The notes under the pieces: generated by a model
Told to the model about the DNA's origin: nothing
The model's input: only the letters and a program-made list of their open reading frames with translations
The model's database searches: none
Source of the DNA: an uncultured Clostridia bacterium
GTDB taxonomy: Bacteria > Bacillota > Clostridia > Christensenellales > CAG-917
Length of the DNA stretch: 5,350 nt
NCBI GenBank assembly: GCA_900554085.1
Contig: USGA01000065.1
Coordinates: forward strand, 1-5,350
Direction: 5' to 3'
Program-made: the position numbers and the translations under genes
Part shown: piece by piece, positions 1 to 5,350 of the stretch
How the letters are laid out: each line of letters opens with the position of its first letter
Numbering within the stretch: position 1 is the first letter of the stretch

Positions 1-695
1 ACGGGATTGCACCCCACAACGACCTTGCCCCCCGCGAAATGCACGGTGTCGGCGACTGCCGTCACGTCTTCGAGCAGACCGTAATAGTTCGGCGATTCGA
101 GGTAAACGGCGTCGGCCTCTCCCTCGTACGGCACGGCTCTGCCGCCCGAAGTCGGAATAACGTCGACCTGTGCGCCGCGGGCACGGGCATAGGTCGCCAC
201 GGTCTCCAGCGTGTCGGGATTGACGTTGTCGTAGACGGCGATTCTTCCCGTTTTGCCCAGACACATAAGGCAGGCTTCCGCCGCCGCCGTCGCGCCCGAA
301 TAATGGGAAGCGTTGGACACGTCCATACCCGTAAGCGAGCACATCATAGTCTGATACTCGAACATCGCCTGAAGTATTCCCTGCGAAATTTCGGGCTGAT
401 AAGGCGTGTACGCCGTGAGAAACTCCTCGCGGGATACGATTGCGCTTACCGCCGCCGGTATGTAATGACGGTAACTGCCCGCCCCCAGAAAAACGCTTTT
501 GTACACTTTGTTGCGCGCGGCAAAAGAGGAAACGAGTTCTTCGGTCTCTTTCTGCGTTCTGCCTTGCGACAGATGCACTTTGAGACGCCCGAGTTCGCGC
601 GGAACGTCGGCGAAAAGTTCACTTACGGAACTCACGCCGAGCGCGGACAACATTTCCTCCCTTTCCTTGTCGGTAAGAGAAACGTAGTCGGACAT
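1..695 (-). CDS. gcvPA: Glycine dehydrogenase (decarboxylating) subunit 1, GcvPA; 3' part missing at window edge
   Basis: This is the N-terminal half of the P-protein of the glycine cleavage system, which with GcvPB forms the PLP enzyme that decarboxylates glycine and transfers the aminomethyl group to lipoylated GcvH. Translating from the ATG at 695-693 gives 231 uninterrupted codons to the window edge, about half of the usual ~440-450 residues. Visible family blocks are FLGAGSYRHYIP (69-80), TAYTPYQPEISQG (94-106), a LTGMDVSNAS block and then SGATAAAEA, all hallmarks of the GcvPA/N-terminal GcvP fold. The PLP lysine belongs to GcvPB and is not expected here. The start codon lies two bases after the gcvH stop, and a GGGGTGA stretch at the end of gcvH can serve as a weak ribosome binding site, so the two genes are probably translationally coupled. 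A separate PA subunit is typical of Bacillota, Thermotogae and some other lineages; a full-length fused gcvP cannot be excluded because the 3' end is outside the window, but the N-terminus looks like the split form. Confidence 0.95.
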   Translation of the reverse strand, partial: MSDYVSLTDKEREEMLSALGVSSVSELFADVPRELGRLKVHLSQGRTQKETEELVSSFAARNKVYKSVFLGAGSYRHYIPAAVSAIVSREEFLTAYTPYQPEISQGILQAMFEYQTMMCSLTGMDVSNASHYSGATAAAEACLMCLGKTGRIAVYDNVNPDTLETVATYARARGAQVDVIPTSGGRAVPYEGEADAVYLESPNYYGLLEDVTAVADTVHFAGGKVVVGCNP

Positions 696-697
696 AA

Positions 698-1048
698 TCA
701 CCCCAGAAATTCTTTGTATTCCTCTTCGCTCATCAATCCCGTTGCCGCTGCAGAGGGGGCGACGGCAAAAATCCAGGCGTCGGAGTCCTCGGAGAGCAAT
801 TCGGGTGCGTCCTCGAGTGCGGTATTGACTTCGCTGACGGTGCCGTCGACGGGAGAATTGACCTCGGCAACGGCTTTGACGGATTCTATTTCGCAGGCTG
901 CCGCGCCCGCCGCAACCGTCGCGCCGACTTCGGGCAACTGCACGAACACGATTTCGCCCAGTTCCTGCGCCGCGTGCCTGCTTATTCCGACATAAGCGAC
1001 GCCGTCTTTGATTTCCAGCCACTCGTGAGTTTTGGTGTACTTCTTCAT
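698..1048 (-). CDS. gcvH: Glycine cleavage system H protein (lipoyl carrier)
   Basis: GcvH is the mobile lipoyl carrier that shuttles the aminomethyl and dihydrolipoyl intermediates between the P, T and L proteins in the cytoplasm. The 116-residue product starts MKKYTKTHEWLEI, the usual N-terminal HEW block, followed by VGISRHAAQELGEIVFVQLP. The lipoylation site is ESVKAVAEVNSPVDG, with the modified lysine at residue 58. The C-terminus has the LEDAPELL block and ends MSEEEYKEFLG, a usual GcvH ending. It is a little shorter than the common 125-130 residues, partly because the loop before the conserved Trp (SEDSDAWIF) is shortened. The start at 1048-1046 is set by an AAGGAG ribosome binding site five bases upstream. 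It lies 37 bases after gcvT and 2 bases before gcvPA. The neighbouring lplA is the obvious enzyme to lipoylate it. Confidence 0.97.
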   Translation of the reverse strand: MKKYTKTHEWLEIKDGVAYVGISRHAAQELGEIVFVQLPEVGATVAAGAAACEIESVKAVAEVNSPVDGTVSEVNTALEDAPELLSEDSDAWIFAVAPSAAATGLMSEEEYKEFLG

Positions 1049-1053
1049 ACAAT

Positions 1054-1059
1054 CTCCTT
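1054..1059 (-). promoter_or_regulatory. Ribosome binding site of gcvH
   Basis: AAGGAG on the minus strand, five bases before the gcvH ATG. It is the strong site that fixes the gcvH start and allows independent initiation despite the 37-base gap from gcvT. Confidence 0.85.
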
Positions 1060-1068
1060 ATAGTTTCG

Positions 1069-1080
1069 CGCCTTTCGGCG
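1069..1080 (-). other. Small intercistronic hairpin between gcvT and gcvH
   Basis: On the minus strand this reads CGCC-GAAA-GGCG, a four-base-pair GC stem closed by a GAAA (GNRA-type) tetraloop, between the gcvT stop and the gcvH ribosome binding site. There is no following U-tract, so it is not a terminator. It could modestly stabilise mRNA ends or be chance; the stem is short. Confidence 0.35.
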
Positions 1081-1085
1081 ATTGA

Positions 1086-2180
1086 TTATCTGTTCCTGTC
1101 GGGACGGGTATAGAACGGCAAAGTCACCGCGACGAGCGGCACTCTGCGCCCTCTCACGTCCGCCTCGAGTTCGCGGTCCGCGAAATCGCGTTTGACCCTC
1201 AGCATCGCGATACCGCACCCCAGAGTGGGCGAATGTGTCCCCGACGTCGAAACGCCAACGAGTTCGTTGCCGCAATATATGTCGCAGTGCTCCCTGACAA
1301 TGCCGCGTTCCTTGACGCGAGCGCCTATCCGACAATACTCGGGCGTATGGGCAAGTATAGCCGACTTGCCGACGAAATCTTCCTTGTTCTTTTTGACGGC
1401 GAACCCCAGCCCCACCTCGTTCACGGGTATGTCCTCGGAAAGTTCGTGACCGTAAAGCGGCATACCCGCCTCCAGCCTCAACGTATCGCGGGCACCCAGT
1501 CCGCAAGGCAACATCTCGACGCCCGCTTCCTGCGCCGCCCTCTCGAGAACGTCGTAAACCTTTTCCGCGAGAGCGTTCAGGCAATACACCTCGAATCCGT
1601 CTTCGCCCGTGTATCCCGTGCGCGCCACGGTCACGGTCATTCCGCCGAGAACGACGTCGTGGCGGAAGGAATAATATTTTGCGGGAATGTCCTCCCGTTT
1701 CATCACTCTCGCGAGGATTTCCTCAGACTCGGGGCCCTGCAATGCCAGTTGGGCTATGTCGTCGGACAGGTCGAAGAAAGCCACGTCGCCCGCAGGCAGG
1801 TGCGCACGCACCCATTCGGCGTCCTTTTCGCGGTTGGCGGCATTGACCACAACCCAGAATTTTTCCGCGTTCTCGCGGCCGACTATGACGTCGTCCACCG
1901 CGCCGCCGCGTTCGTTCGGCAACAGCGAATAACGTCCCTGCCCGTCATACATACCGCTTATGTCGTTGGTAAGCAAAAAATTGAGCGCCCGCTCGGCGTC
2001 CTTTCCCTTGAAAAGGAATTCGCCCATATGCGACACGTCGAACAGCCCCGCCGAATTTCTCACCGCGCGGTGCTCCTCTATTATTCCCGAGTACTGCACG
2101 GGGAGGCTGTATCCCGCGAATTCCACCATTCTGCCGCCAAGCGCGAGGTGCTTGTCGTAAAGAGCCGTTTTCTTTGCCAT
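1086..2180 (-). CDS. gcvT: Aminomethyltransferase, glycine cleavage system T protein
   Basis: GcvT takes the aminomethyl group from lipoylated GcvH, makes 5,10-methylenetetrahydrofolate and releases ammonia. The 364-residue product has the family length and spans the N-terminal folate-binding GCV_T domain and the C-terminal barrel. Motifs include MAKKTALYDKH, FDVSHMGEF (47-55), the GGAVDDVIV block with the Asp96-Asp97 pair that aligns with the conserved catalytic/folate-contacting aspartate, LALQGPESEEIL, RTGYTGEDGFEVYC, CGLGARDTLRLEAGMPLYGHEL, and SGTHSPTLGCGIA. The ATG at 2180-2178 is chosen because GGAGG sits five bases upstream and because family members begin at this point. A longer reading starting at 2219 adds 13 basic residues that match nothing in the family and would place that ribosome binding site inside the gene. 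It follows lpdA by 47 bases and precedes gcvH by 37, in the same operon. Confidence 0.97.
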   Translation of the reverse strand: MAKKTALYDKHLALGGRMVEFAGYSLPVQYSGIIEEHRAVRNSAGLFDVSHMGEFLFKGKDAERALNFLLTNDISGMYDGQGRYSLLPNERGGAVDDVIVGRENAEKFWVVVNAANREKDAEWVRAHLPAGDVAFFDLSDDIAQLALQGPESEEILARVMKREDIPAKYYSFRHDVVLGGMTVTVARTGYTGEDGFEVYCLNALAEKVYDVLERAAQEAGVEMLPCGLGARDTLRLEAGMPLYGHELSEDIPVNEVGLGFAVKKNKEDFVGKSAILAHTPEYCRIGARVKERGIVREHCDIYCGNELVGVSTSGTHSPTLGCGIAMLRVKRDFADRELEADVRGRRVPLVAVTLPFYTRPDRNR

Positions 2181-2185
2181 AATTT

Positions 2186-2190
2186 CCTCC
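2186..2190 (-). promoter_or_regulatory. Ribosome binding site deciding the gcvT start
   Basis: GGAGG on the minus strand, five bases before the ATG at 2180. It supports the 364-residue GcvT over an in-frame start 13 codons upstream. Confidence 0.88.
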
Positions 2191-2206
2191 CGTGCCGCTG
2201 TGGCTC

Positions 2207-2225
2207 GAGCGCGACGCACGCGCCC
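2207..2225 (-). other. GC-rich intercistronic hairpin between lpdA and gcvT
   Basis: Two bases after the lpdA stop, the minus strand reads GGGCGCG-TGCGT-CGCGCTC, which folds into a seven-base-pair stem (one G-U pair) with a five-base loop. The sequence after it, GAGCCACAG, has no U-run, so it is not a classical intrinsic terminator. Such hairpins between operon genes can protect the 3' end of an upstream segment after RNA processing; that role here is inferred. In a GC-rich gap a chance stem is possible. Confidence 0.4.
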
Positions 2226-2227
2226 GC

Positions 2228-3556
2228 TTATTTCTTGTGAGTGGCGAGCCCGAAGATGTCTTCACACGCTTCCGCCGCACTTTCGTATACGGTGGGGTGC
2301 GCGTGTACCGTAGCCGCAATCTGCTTCGCAGTCAGCCCGCATTTTATCGCAAGCGCGAGTTCGCTCACGGTTTCCGTGACGCCCCGCCCCATAAGTTCTG
2401 CCGCAACGATTACATCGTTCTCGTCGCACAACACGCGGATAAACCCCGCGTTTGAGCCGTTAATAACGCTTTTCCCGTTGGCGCCCAGCATAAACTTGCC
2501 CGACTTGACTCCGCGCGTCAAATCTCCGACCACGGCGATTTCCGGGTCGGTGTACACCAGCGACGGCACTACGGACAGGTCTGCGTATTCCTCTGTCCCG
2601 CACATATTCTCGACAGCATTCACCGCGCACGCGGCGGCGTAATGGGCAAGTTGTATTCCCTCCCGCGCGTCGCCCGCGGCATAAATCCCGTCGGCAGAAG
2701 TTCGCATAAACGCGTCCGTGACGATTTTCCCGCCGACGGCAAGTCCGACGGTCTCCAATCCCGCGTTTTCGGTATTGGCACGTCTGCCCGCCGCCACGAC
2801 CACCGCTCCGCCCGCTCTCTTTTCGGCACCGTTTTTTGCCGTATAAGCCACTCCGTCGCGGAAAATCTCCGTCACTTTCGCCGAGCAATCGAACGTAACG
2901 CCCCGCTTGCCGAGCGCGGAAGCCAGCCTTACGGCTATATCCTTGGAAAACATCGGCAAAATACGTTCCGCCGCCTCGACGACGGTAACTTTTCTGCCCG
3001 TGTCCGCATAGTAGCAGGCAAGTTCGCATCCTACCACTCCGCCGCCTATTATCACCACTTCGTCGGCACCGAGCGGCGCGGCAAGCACTCCGTCCGAATT
3101 CAGCGCACATTCTCCGCCTTTTACGGGCAACGCCGCCGGACGCGACCCCGTTGCAATCAGAATGTTCGCCGCTTCCACGGTCTCCCCGTCAACGGCAACC
3201 TTTCTTTCTCCCGCTATTCGCGCACGGGCTTTCACCGTGGTAACGGCGCACCCCTTGAGCAACGTTTCGATTCCGCCTCTCAGCGAAGAAACGATTGCGT
3301 CTTTTCGCGCATACACGGAGGGCTCGTCGAAAACGACGTTATCGGCTCGAATCCCCAGCGATTCCCACTCGGAACGGGAGGCAAACAGTTCGGAAGAACG
3401 CAACAGACATTTGGTGGGAATGCACCCGCGGTTGAGACAGGTTCCGCCAATCTCTCCGCTTTCGGCGAGAAGCACGCTCATTCCCCTCTTGGCGGCACGC
3501 ACGGCCGCCGTGTATCCCGCAGGACCGCCGCCGATTACCGCAAGGTCAAACCGCAT
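2228..3556 (-). CDS. lpdA: Dihydrolipoyl dehydrogenase (L-protein / E3)
   Basis: This FAD-dependent oxidoreductase reoxidises the dihydrolipoyl arm of GcvH, passing electrons to NAD+. The 442-residue product shows the FAD Rossmann motif GGGPAGY (9-15), the redox disulfide in GGTCLNRGCIPTK (Cys40 and Cys45), ATGSRP, the NAD-binding motif GGGVVGCELA, the FAD ribityl motif IYAAGDA, and the C-terminal catalytic pair in HAHPTVYES (His420 and Glu425). There is no N-terminal lipoyl domain. It is somewhat shorter than the common 455-475 residues; part of the difference is a shorter stretch after DPEIAVVG in the dimerisation domain. The ATG at 3556-3554 has GGAGG six bases upstream, inside the end of lplA, and the genes overlap by 11 bases, implying translational coupling. 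The CxxxxC and HxHPTxxE signatures favour Lpd, and the location makes the glycine cleavage system its partner, though it could also serve other lipoyl complexes encoded elsewhere. Confidence 0.95.
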   Translation of the reverse strand: MRFDLAVIGGGPAGYTAAVRAAKRGMSVLLAESGEIGGTCLNRGCIPTKCLLRSSELFASRSEWESLGIRADNVVFDEPSVYARKDAIVSSLRGGIETLLKGCAVTTVKARARIAGERKVAVDGETVEAANILIATGSRPAALPVKGGECALNSDGVLAAPLGADEVVIIGGGVVGCELACYYADTGRKVTVVEAAERILPMFSKDIAVRLASALGKRGVTFDCSAKVTEIFRDGVAYTAKNGAEKRAGGAVVVAAGRRANTENAGLETVGLAVGGKIVTDAFMRTSADGIYAAGDAREGIQLAHYAAACAVNAVENMCGTEEYADLSVVPSLVYTDPEIAVVGDLTRGVKSGKFMLGANGKSVINGSNAGFIRVLCDENDVIVAAELMGRGVTETVSELALAIKCGLTAKQIAATVHAHPTVYESAAEACEDIFGLATHKK

Positions 3557-4550
3557 TTTTTTCCTCCGTTATTCTGGCGCGCAACCTGTCGGCTTCGAGG
3601 CGAACGGTATCGCAGTCCACACCTTCCTCGGCGGTCTCCCTCTCGGGAATATACGCCGTCGGTTCCGTTATCAGTTTCTCGACCGTCAGAACGCTCTCAG
3701 GCGCAAGGCTGTCCGTGTCTATGCGCACTTCCTTCAGCGCGTCGCCCTCGAAAGAGGCGTTGACAACCGCATTCCTGCCCAGAACGGTGTCGGCAAACCG
3801 CACGGAAAATTCCGTCTTTTTGCCGTAGCGCCAGTCGTCCACGGCAAAAAACGCCACATAATTTATAACCGCGTCCGCACCGAGTGCAGTCGGCGGCAGG
3901 AATATCACGTCCGCGTCCTTGTATTTCTCGACAAAACTCTCTTTCAACGCAACGGTCAGGCTGTCGCGAGTGATTTCGGGATTGAGGGAGGAAAGAGCCA
4001 CCACTGCGGATTGCACGCTTTTCACACTCTTCCCGGCGAACTTGTCCGACGGCGGCGTGAGATAACGCGCCACTTCCTCGGGCGACGATTTGATTATGAG
4101 GGTGCCGTGGTGCAGTTTCTTGCCGTTGACGTATCGGTAGGCGTTGCCGCTGAACTTGGCGCCGTCCACCGTAAGGTCGTTTCTGCCCGAGCGTTCCGCT
4201 TTTACACCGAACTTGGCAAGAGCGGCCGTAACCACGTCGAAATCGTCGTCCTTGGAAAAAAGTTGCTCGTCCGCAACGAAAGTGAAATTGAGGTCGCAGA
4301 CATTATGAAAAACGGCGCCGCCGCCCGATAATCTGCGAGCAAGCGTGCCGCCGTTACTCTCCAGCAAATCCACTCTGCACTCTGCGTAGGCGTCCTGATT
4401 GCGCCCGATAACGACCGTGTCGGGGTTCGCCCACAGCATAAGCGCGACCGAACCTTTGCCGACATAATCGGTGAGAGCGGCTTCCACCGCCTGGTTGACG
4501 AACACGTTGTCCGCCCTGCTGTCGACTATGTAAATTTTCTCCGCTGTCAT
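3546..4550 (-). CDS. lplA: Lipoate-protein ligase A family protein
   Basis: LplA activates free lipoate with ATP to lipoyl-AMP and transfers it to the target lysine of a lipoyl carrier; here the likely substrate is GcvH of the same operon. Counted from the ATG at 4550-4548 the product has 334 residues, close to the 338 of E. coli LplA, and it aligns with it from residue 1. Visible motifs are TVVIGRNQ (about 45-52), RRLSGGGAVFHN (72-83; lipoate/adenylate loop), SGRNDL (121-126), KFSGNAYR with the catalytic lysine at 132, and LHHGTLI (146-152). The segment from about residue 225 resembles the accessory C-terminal domain of bacterial LplA, with WRYGKKTEFSV at its beginning, so it is a two-domain ligase rather than a LipM/LipL transferase. 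An alternative in-frame TTG at 4565-4563 adds five residues and has GGAG six bases upstream. I prefer the ATG because a strong promoter would start transcription at about that base; the choice is uncertain. It is the first gene of the operon and overlaps lpdA by 11 bases. Confidence 0.93.
   Translation of the reverse strand: MTAEKIYIVDSRADNVFVNQAVEAALTDYVGKGSVALMLWANPDTVVIGRNQDAYAECRVDLLESNGGTLARRLSGGGAVFHNVCDLNFTFVADEQLFSKDDDFDVVTAALAKFGVKAERSGRNDLTVDGAKFSGNAYRYVNGKKLHHGTLIIKSSPEEVARYLTPPSDKFAGKSVKSVQSAVVALSSLNPEITRDSLTVALKESFVEKYKDADVIFLPPTALGADAVINYVAFFAVDDWRYGKKTEFSVRFADTVLGRNAVVNASFEGDALKEVRIDTDSLAPESVLTVEKLITEPTAYIPERETAEEGVDCDTVRLEADRLRARITEEKNAV
3563..3567 (-). promoter_or_regulatory. 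Ribosome binding site of lpdA, inside the lplA coding end
   Basis: GGAGG on the minus strand, followed by a run of seven A's whose last base begins the lpdA ATG. It lies within the last codons of lplA, so ribosomes ending lplA translation are placed to restart on lpdA. Confidence 0.88.
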
Positions 4551-4556
4551 ATTGGC

Positions 4557-4585
4557 ATTATACAACTTAATCTCCGCTCAATCAA
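4557..4585 (-). promoter_or_regulatory. Sigma-70/sigma-A-type promoter of the lplA-lpdA-gcvTH-gcvPA operon
   Basis: On the minus strand TTGATT (4585-4580, four of six consensus bases including TTGA) is separated by exactly 17 bases from TATAAT (4562-4557, a perfect -10 box). Transcription is expected about seven bases after the -10, at around 4550, which is the A of the lplA ATG. The site lies directly downstream of the terminator of the preceding gene and is AT-rich against a GC-rich background. No operator palindrome is obvious around it. Confidence 0.72.
4572..4575 (-). promoter_or_regulatory. Possible ribosome binding site for an alternative TTG start of lplA
   Basis: GGAG on the minus strand, six bases before the in-frame TTG at 4565-4563 but 21 bases before the ATG at 4550. 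If used, lplA would be 339 residues and its transcript would have to start upstream of this point. It also falls in the spacer of the predicted promoter, so both cannot serve the same mRNA. Confidence 0.4.
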
Positions 4586-4611
4586 GAAGAAAACGCGCAC
4601 GAATACGCGCG
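4584..4611 (-). terminator. Intrinsic terminator after the alpha/beta-hydrolase gene
   Basis: On the minus strand CGCGCGT-ATTC-GTGCGCG (4611-4594) forms a seven-base-pair stem (five G-C and two G-U pairs) with a four-base loop, followed at once by TTTTCTTCTT (4593-4584). It sits 56 bases after the hydrolase stop codon and immediately before the operon promoter, so it separates the two transcription units. The last two bases of the T-rich tract coincide with the first two bases of the -35 box. Confidence 0.78.
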
Positions 4612-4667
4612 CGCTCACGACAGCATAGAAGACACGGCTAGGCGCTCCGCCGCAAGAAATCCGCGTT

Positions 4668-5350
4668 TCACGGAATTTTTCCGTCGCCGTCCGAGCACTC
4701 GGATATGCTTTGAAGGAAAAAGCGCAGCGACGCGTCGTTCGCGTTTTTGCCCTCTTCCCATTCGGGTCGCATAATGTTGTAGACGTGCCCCAGGCGCTTG
4801 CCCTCTTCTCCTTCGTAGAAATGATAGAGAAAAACGGGCGCCCTCTTTTCGAAAAACGATTTCAGCCGCAACGTGTGTTGCAGGTAAACGTCGCGGTCGC
4901 AACCTATGAGCATTACAGGCGGAAAGTTCACTCCGCTCTCCACCTCGGAAAGCGCCGATTTCTTGTACAGCGGCGATTTTGCCGATTTTTTTCCGAACAT
5001 CATACGCTCCATAATTCGTTGCGCTCCCCAAGCCGCTTTTACGGGTTTTCCCCCACGGTTCAGAAGCAATTCGTGCACCTCGCAAACCCCGTGGCTGAGT
5101 ACGATGCATTTCACTCCGAGTTGCAGTTTGTCCACGCCGTACAACTTACCGAGCGCAGGGGTCTGCCCCACGCAATAAGACAGCACGGAAAGGTGTGCCC
5201 CCGCAGAATCGCCCGTGAGCATTACGTTGTCGCAGTCTGCGCCCCACTCTTCGGCGTGCGCCCGCACGAACTCGGCCGCCGCAAACACGTCCCGCACCTG
5301 CCCTCCGAGGTCGGTGTCGGGCAAAAGGCGGTAACTTATCCCAACGACAG
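4668..5350 (-). CDS. Alpha/beta-hydrolase, Abhydrolase_3 / HSL-like; N-terminus missing at window edge
   Basis: This is a serine hydrolase of the alpha/beta fold, probably a carboxylesterase or deacetylase-like enzyme; the substrate cannot be read from the sequence. The frame is open from the window edge (first full codon at 5348) and gives 226 residues to the TGA at 4670-4668. In-window residues show SYRLLP (5-10), the strand-plus-loop typical of the family, the nucleophile elbow GDSAGAH (46-52, Ser48), the acid in IGCDRDVYLQH (Asp151, or less likely Asp153), and the histidine in LGHVYNIM (His188). The triad is therefore complete in order. The HGG oxyanion motif would lie upstream of the window. 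The TTG at 5324-5322 is in frame but would cut off SYRLLP and the strand before it, so it is not the real start. A terminator follows it, and nothing indicates a functional link with the glycine cleavage genes. No lid or membrane segment is seen in this part. Confidence 0.88.
   Translation of the reverse strand, partial: VVGISYRLLPDTDLGGQVRDVFAAAEFVRAHAEEWGADCDNVMLTGDSAGAHLSVLSYCVGQTPALGKLYGVDKLQLGVKCIVLSHGVCEVHELLLNRGGKPVKAAWGAQRIMERMMFGKKSAKSPLYKKSALSEVESGVNFPPVMLIGCDRDVYLQHTLRLKSFFEKRAPVFLYHFYEGEEGKRLGHVYNIMRPEWEEGKNANDASLRFFLQSISECSDGDGKIP

Noticed and set aside
39..995. Long plus-strand open frame opposite gcvPA and gcvH
   Set aside because: The minus-strand frames encode clear GcvPA and GcvH; this one has low-complexity serine/alanine and arginine stretches and no domain.
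1045..1584. Minus-strand frame overlapping the 3' half of gcvT
   Set aside because: It is a shifted frame of gcvT with an arginine/glycine-rich product, and gcvT itself is intact through this region, so it is neither a gene nor a frameshifted part.
2181..2219. Thirteen-codon upstream extension of gcvT starting at 2219
   Set aside because: The residues are not conserved in GcvT, and the strong GGAGG at 2186-2190 points to the ATG at 2180.
1233..2240. Long open frame on the plus strand, opposite gcvT
   Set aside because: The product is arginine- and histidine-rich, has no recognisable domain, and lies entirely antisense to a clear gcvT. GC-rich codon use leaves the opposite strand open by chance.
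3554..3562. Run of seven A's at the lplA/lpdA overlap as a programmed frameshift site joining the two proteins
   Set aside because: A -1 slip does not enter the lpdA frame and meets a stop after a few codons; joining the genes would need a +1 shift. The GGAGG just upstream is more simply explained as the lpdA ribosome binding site.
3162..4331. 389-codon open frame on the plus strand opposite lpdA and lplA
   Set aside because: It covers the antisense of two unambiguous genes, shows no family motif and has the composition expected of a shadow frame.
4612..4667. Possible small gene or regulatory RNA between the hydrolase stop and the terminator
   Set aside because: Only 56 bases, no start codon with a ribosome binding site, and no structure other than the terminator hairpin that follows.
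5322..5324. TTG at 5324 as the start of the alpha/beta-hydrolase
   Set aside because: The frame stays open upstream to the window edge and encodes the conserved SYRLLP motif, so the gene begins outside the window.

Overview
The window is a stretch of bacterial chromosome in which every supportable gene lies on the minus strand, so it is read from high to low coordinates. It is visibly GC-rich and tightly packed. The split glycine decarboxylase (a separate GcvPA subunit), clear GGAGG-type ribosome binding sites and the clustering of lplA and lpdA with gcvT and gcvH suggest a Gram-positive anaerobe, most likely Clostridia-like Bacillota. This is an inference from gene content; no taxonomic marker is present.

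Layout in transcription order: (1) 5350-4668, the C-terminal part of an alpha/beta-hydrolase of the Abhydrolase_3 / hormone-sensitive-lipase-like type, whose N-terminus lies beyond the window; (2) 4611-4584, a good intrinsic terminator; (3) 4585-4557, a strong sigma-70/sigma-A-type promoter directly abutting it; (4) 4550-3546, lplA, lipoate-protein ligase; (5) 3556-2228, lpdA, dihydrolipoyl dehydrogenase (L-protein), overlapping lplA by 11 bases; (6) 2180-1086, gcvT, aminomethyltransferase (T-protein); (7) 1048-698, gcvH, lipoyl carrier (H-protein); (8) 695-1, the N-terminal half of gcvPA, decarboxylase subunit 1, which runs off the window. gcvPB would be expected next, outside the window.

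Genes 4-8 form one operon encoding an almost complete glycine cleavage system plus the enzyme that lipoylates it. LplA attaches lipoate to Lys58 of GcvH. GcvPA/PB decarboxylates glycine and loads the aminomethyl group on the lipoyl arm. GcvT passes the one-carbon unit to tetrahydrofolate and releases ammonia. LpdA reoxidises the dihydrolipoyl arm with NAD+. The system is reversible, so direction in the cell cannot be read from the sequence.

I found no mobile element, CRISPR array, RNA gene or previously undescribed system. The most interesting points are the lplA start, where a near-consensus promoter predicts a leaderless mRNA while a competing TTG codon has a well-placed Shine-Dalgarno, the compact terminator/promoter boundary, and the absence of a glycine riboswitch in front of the operon. 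No gap between genes exceeds about 120 bases.
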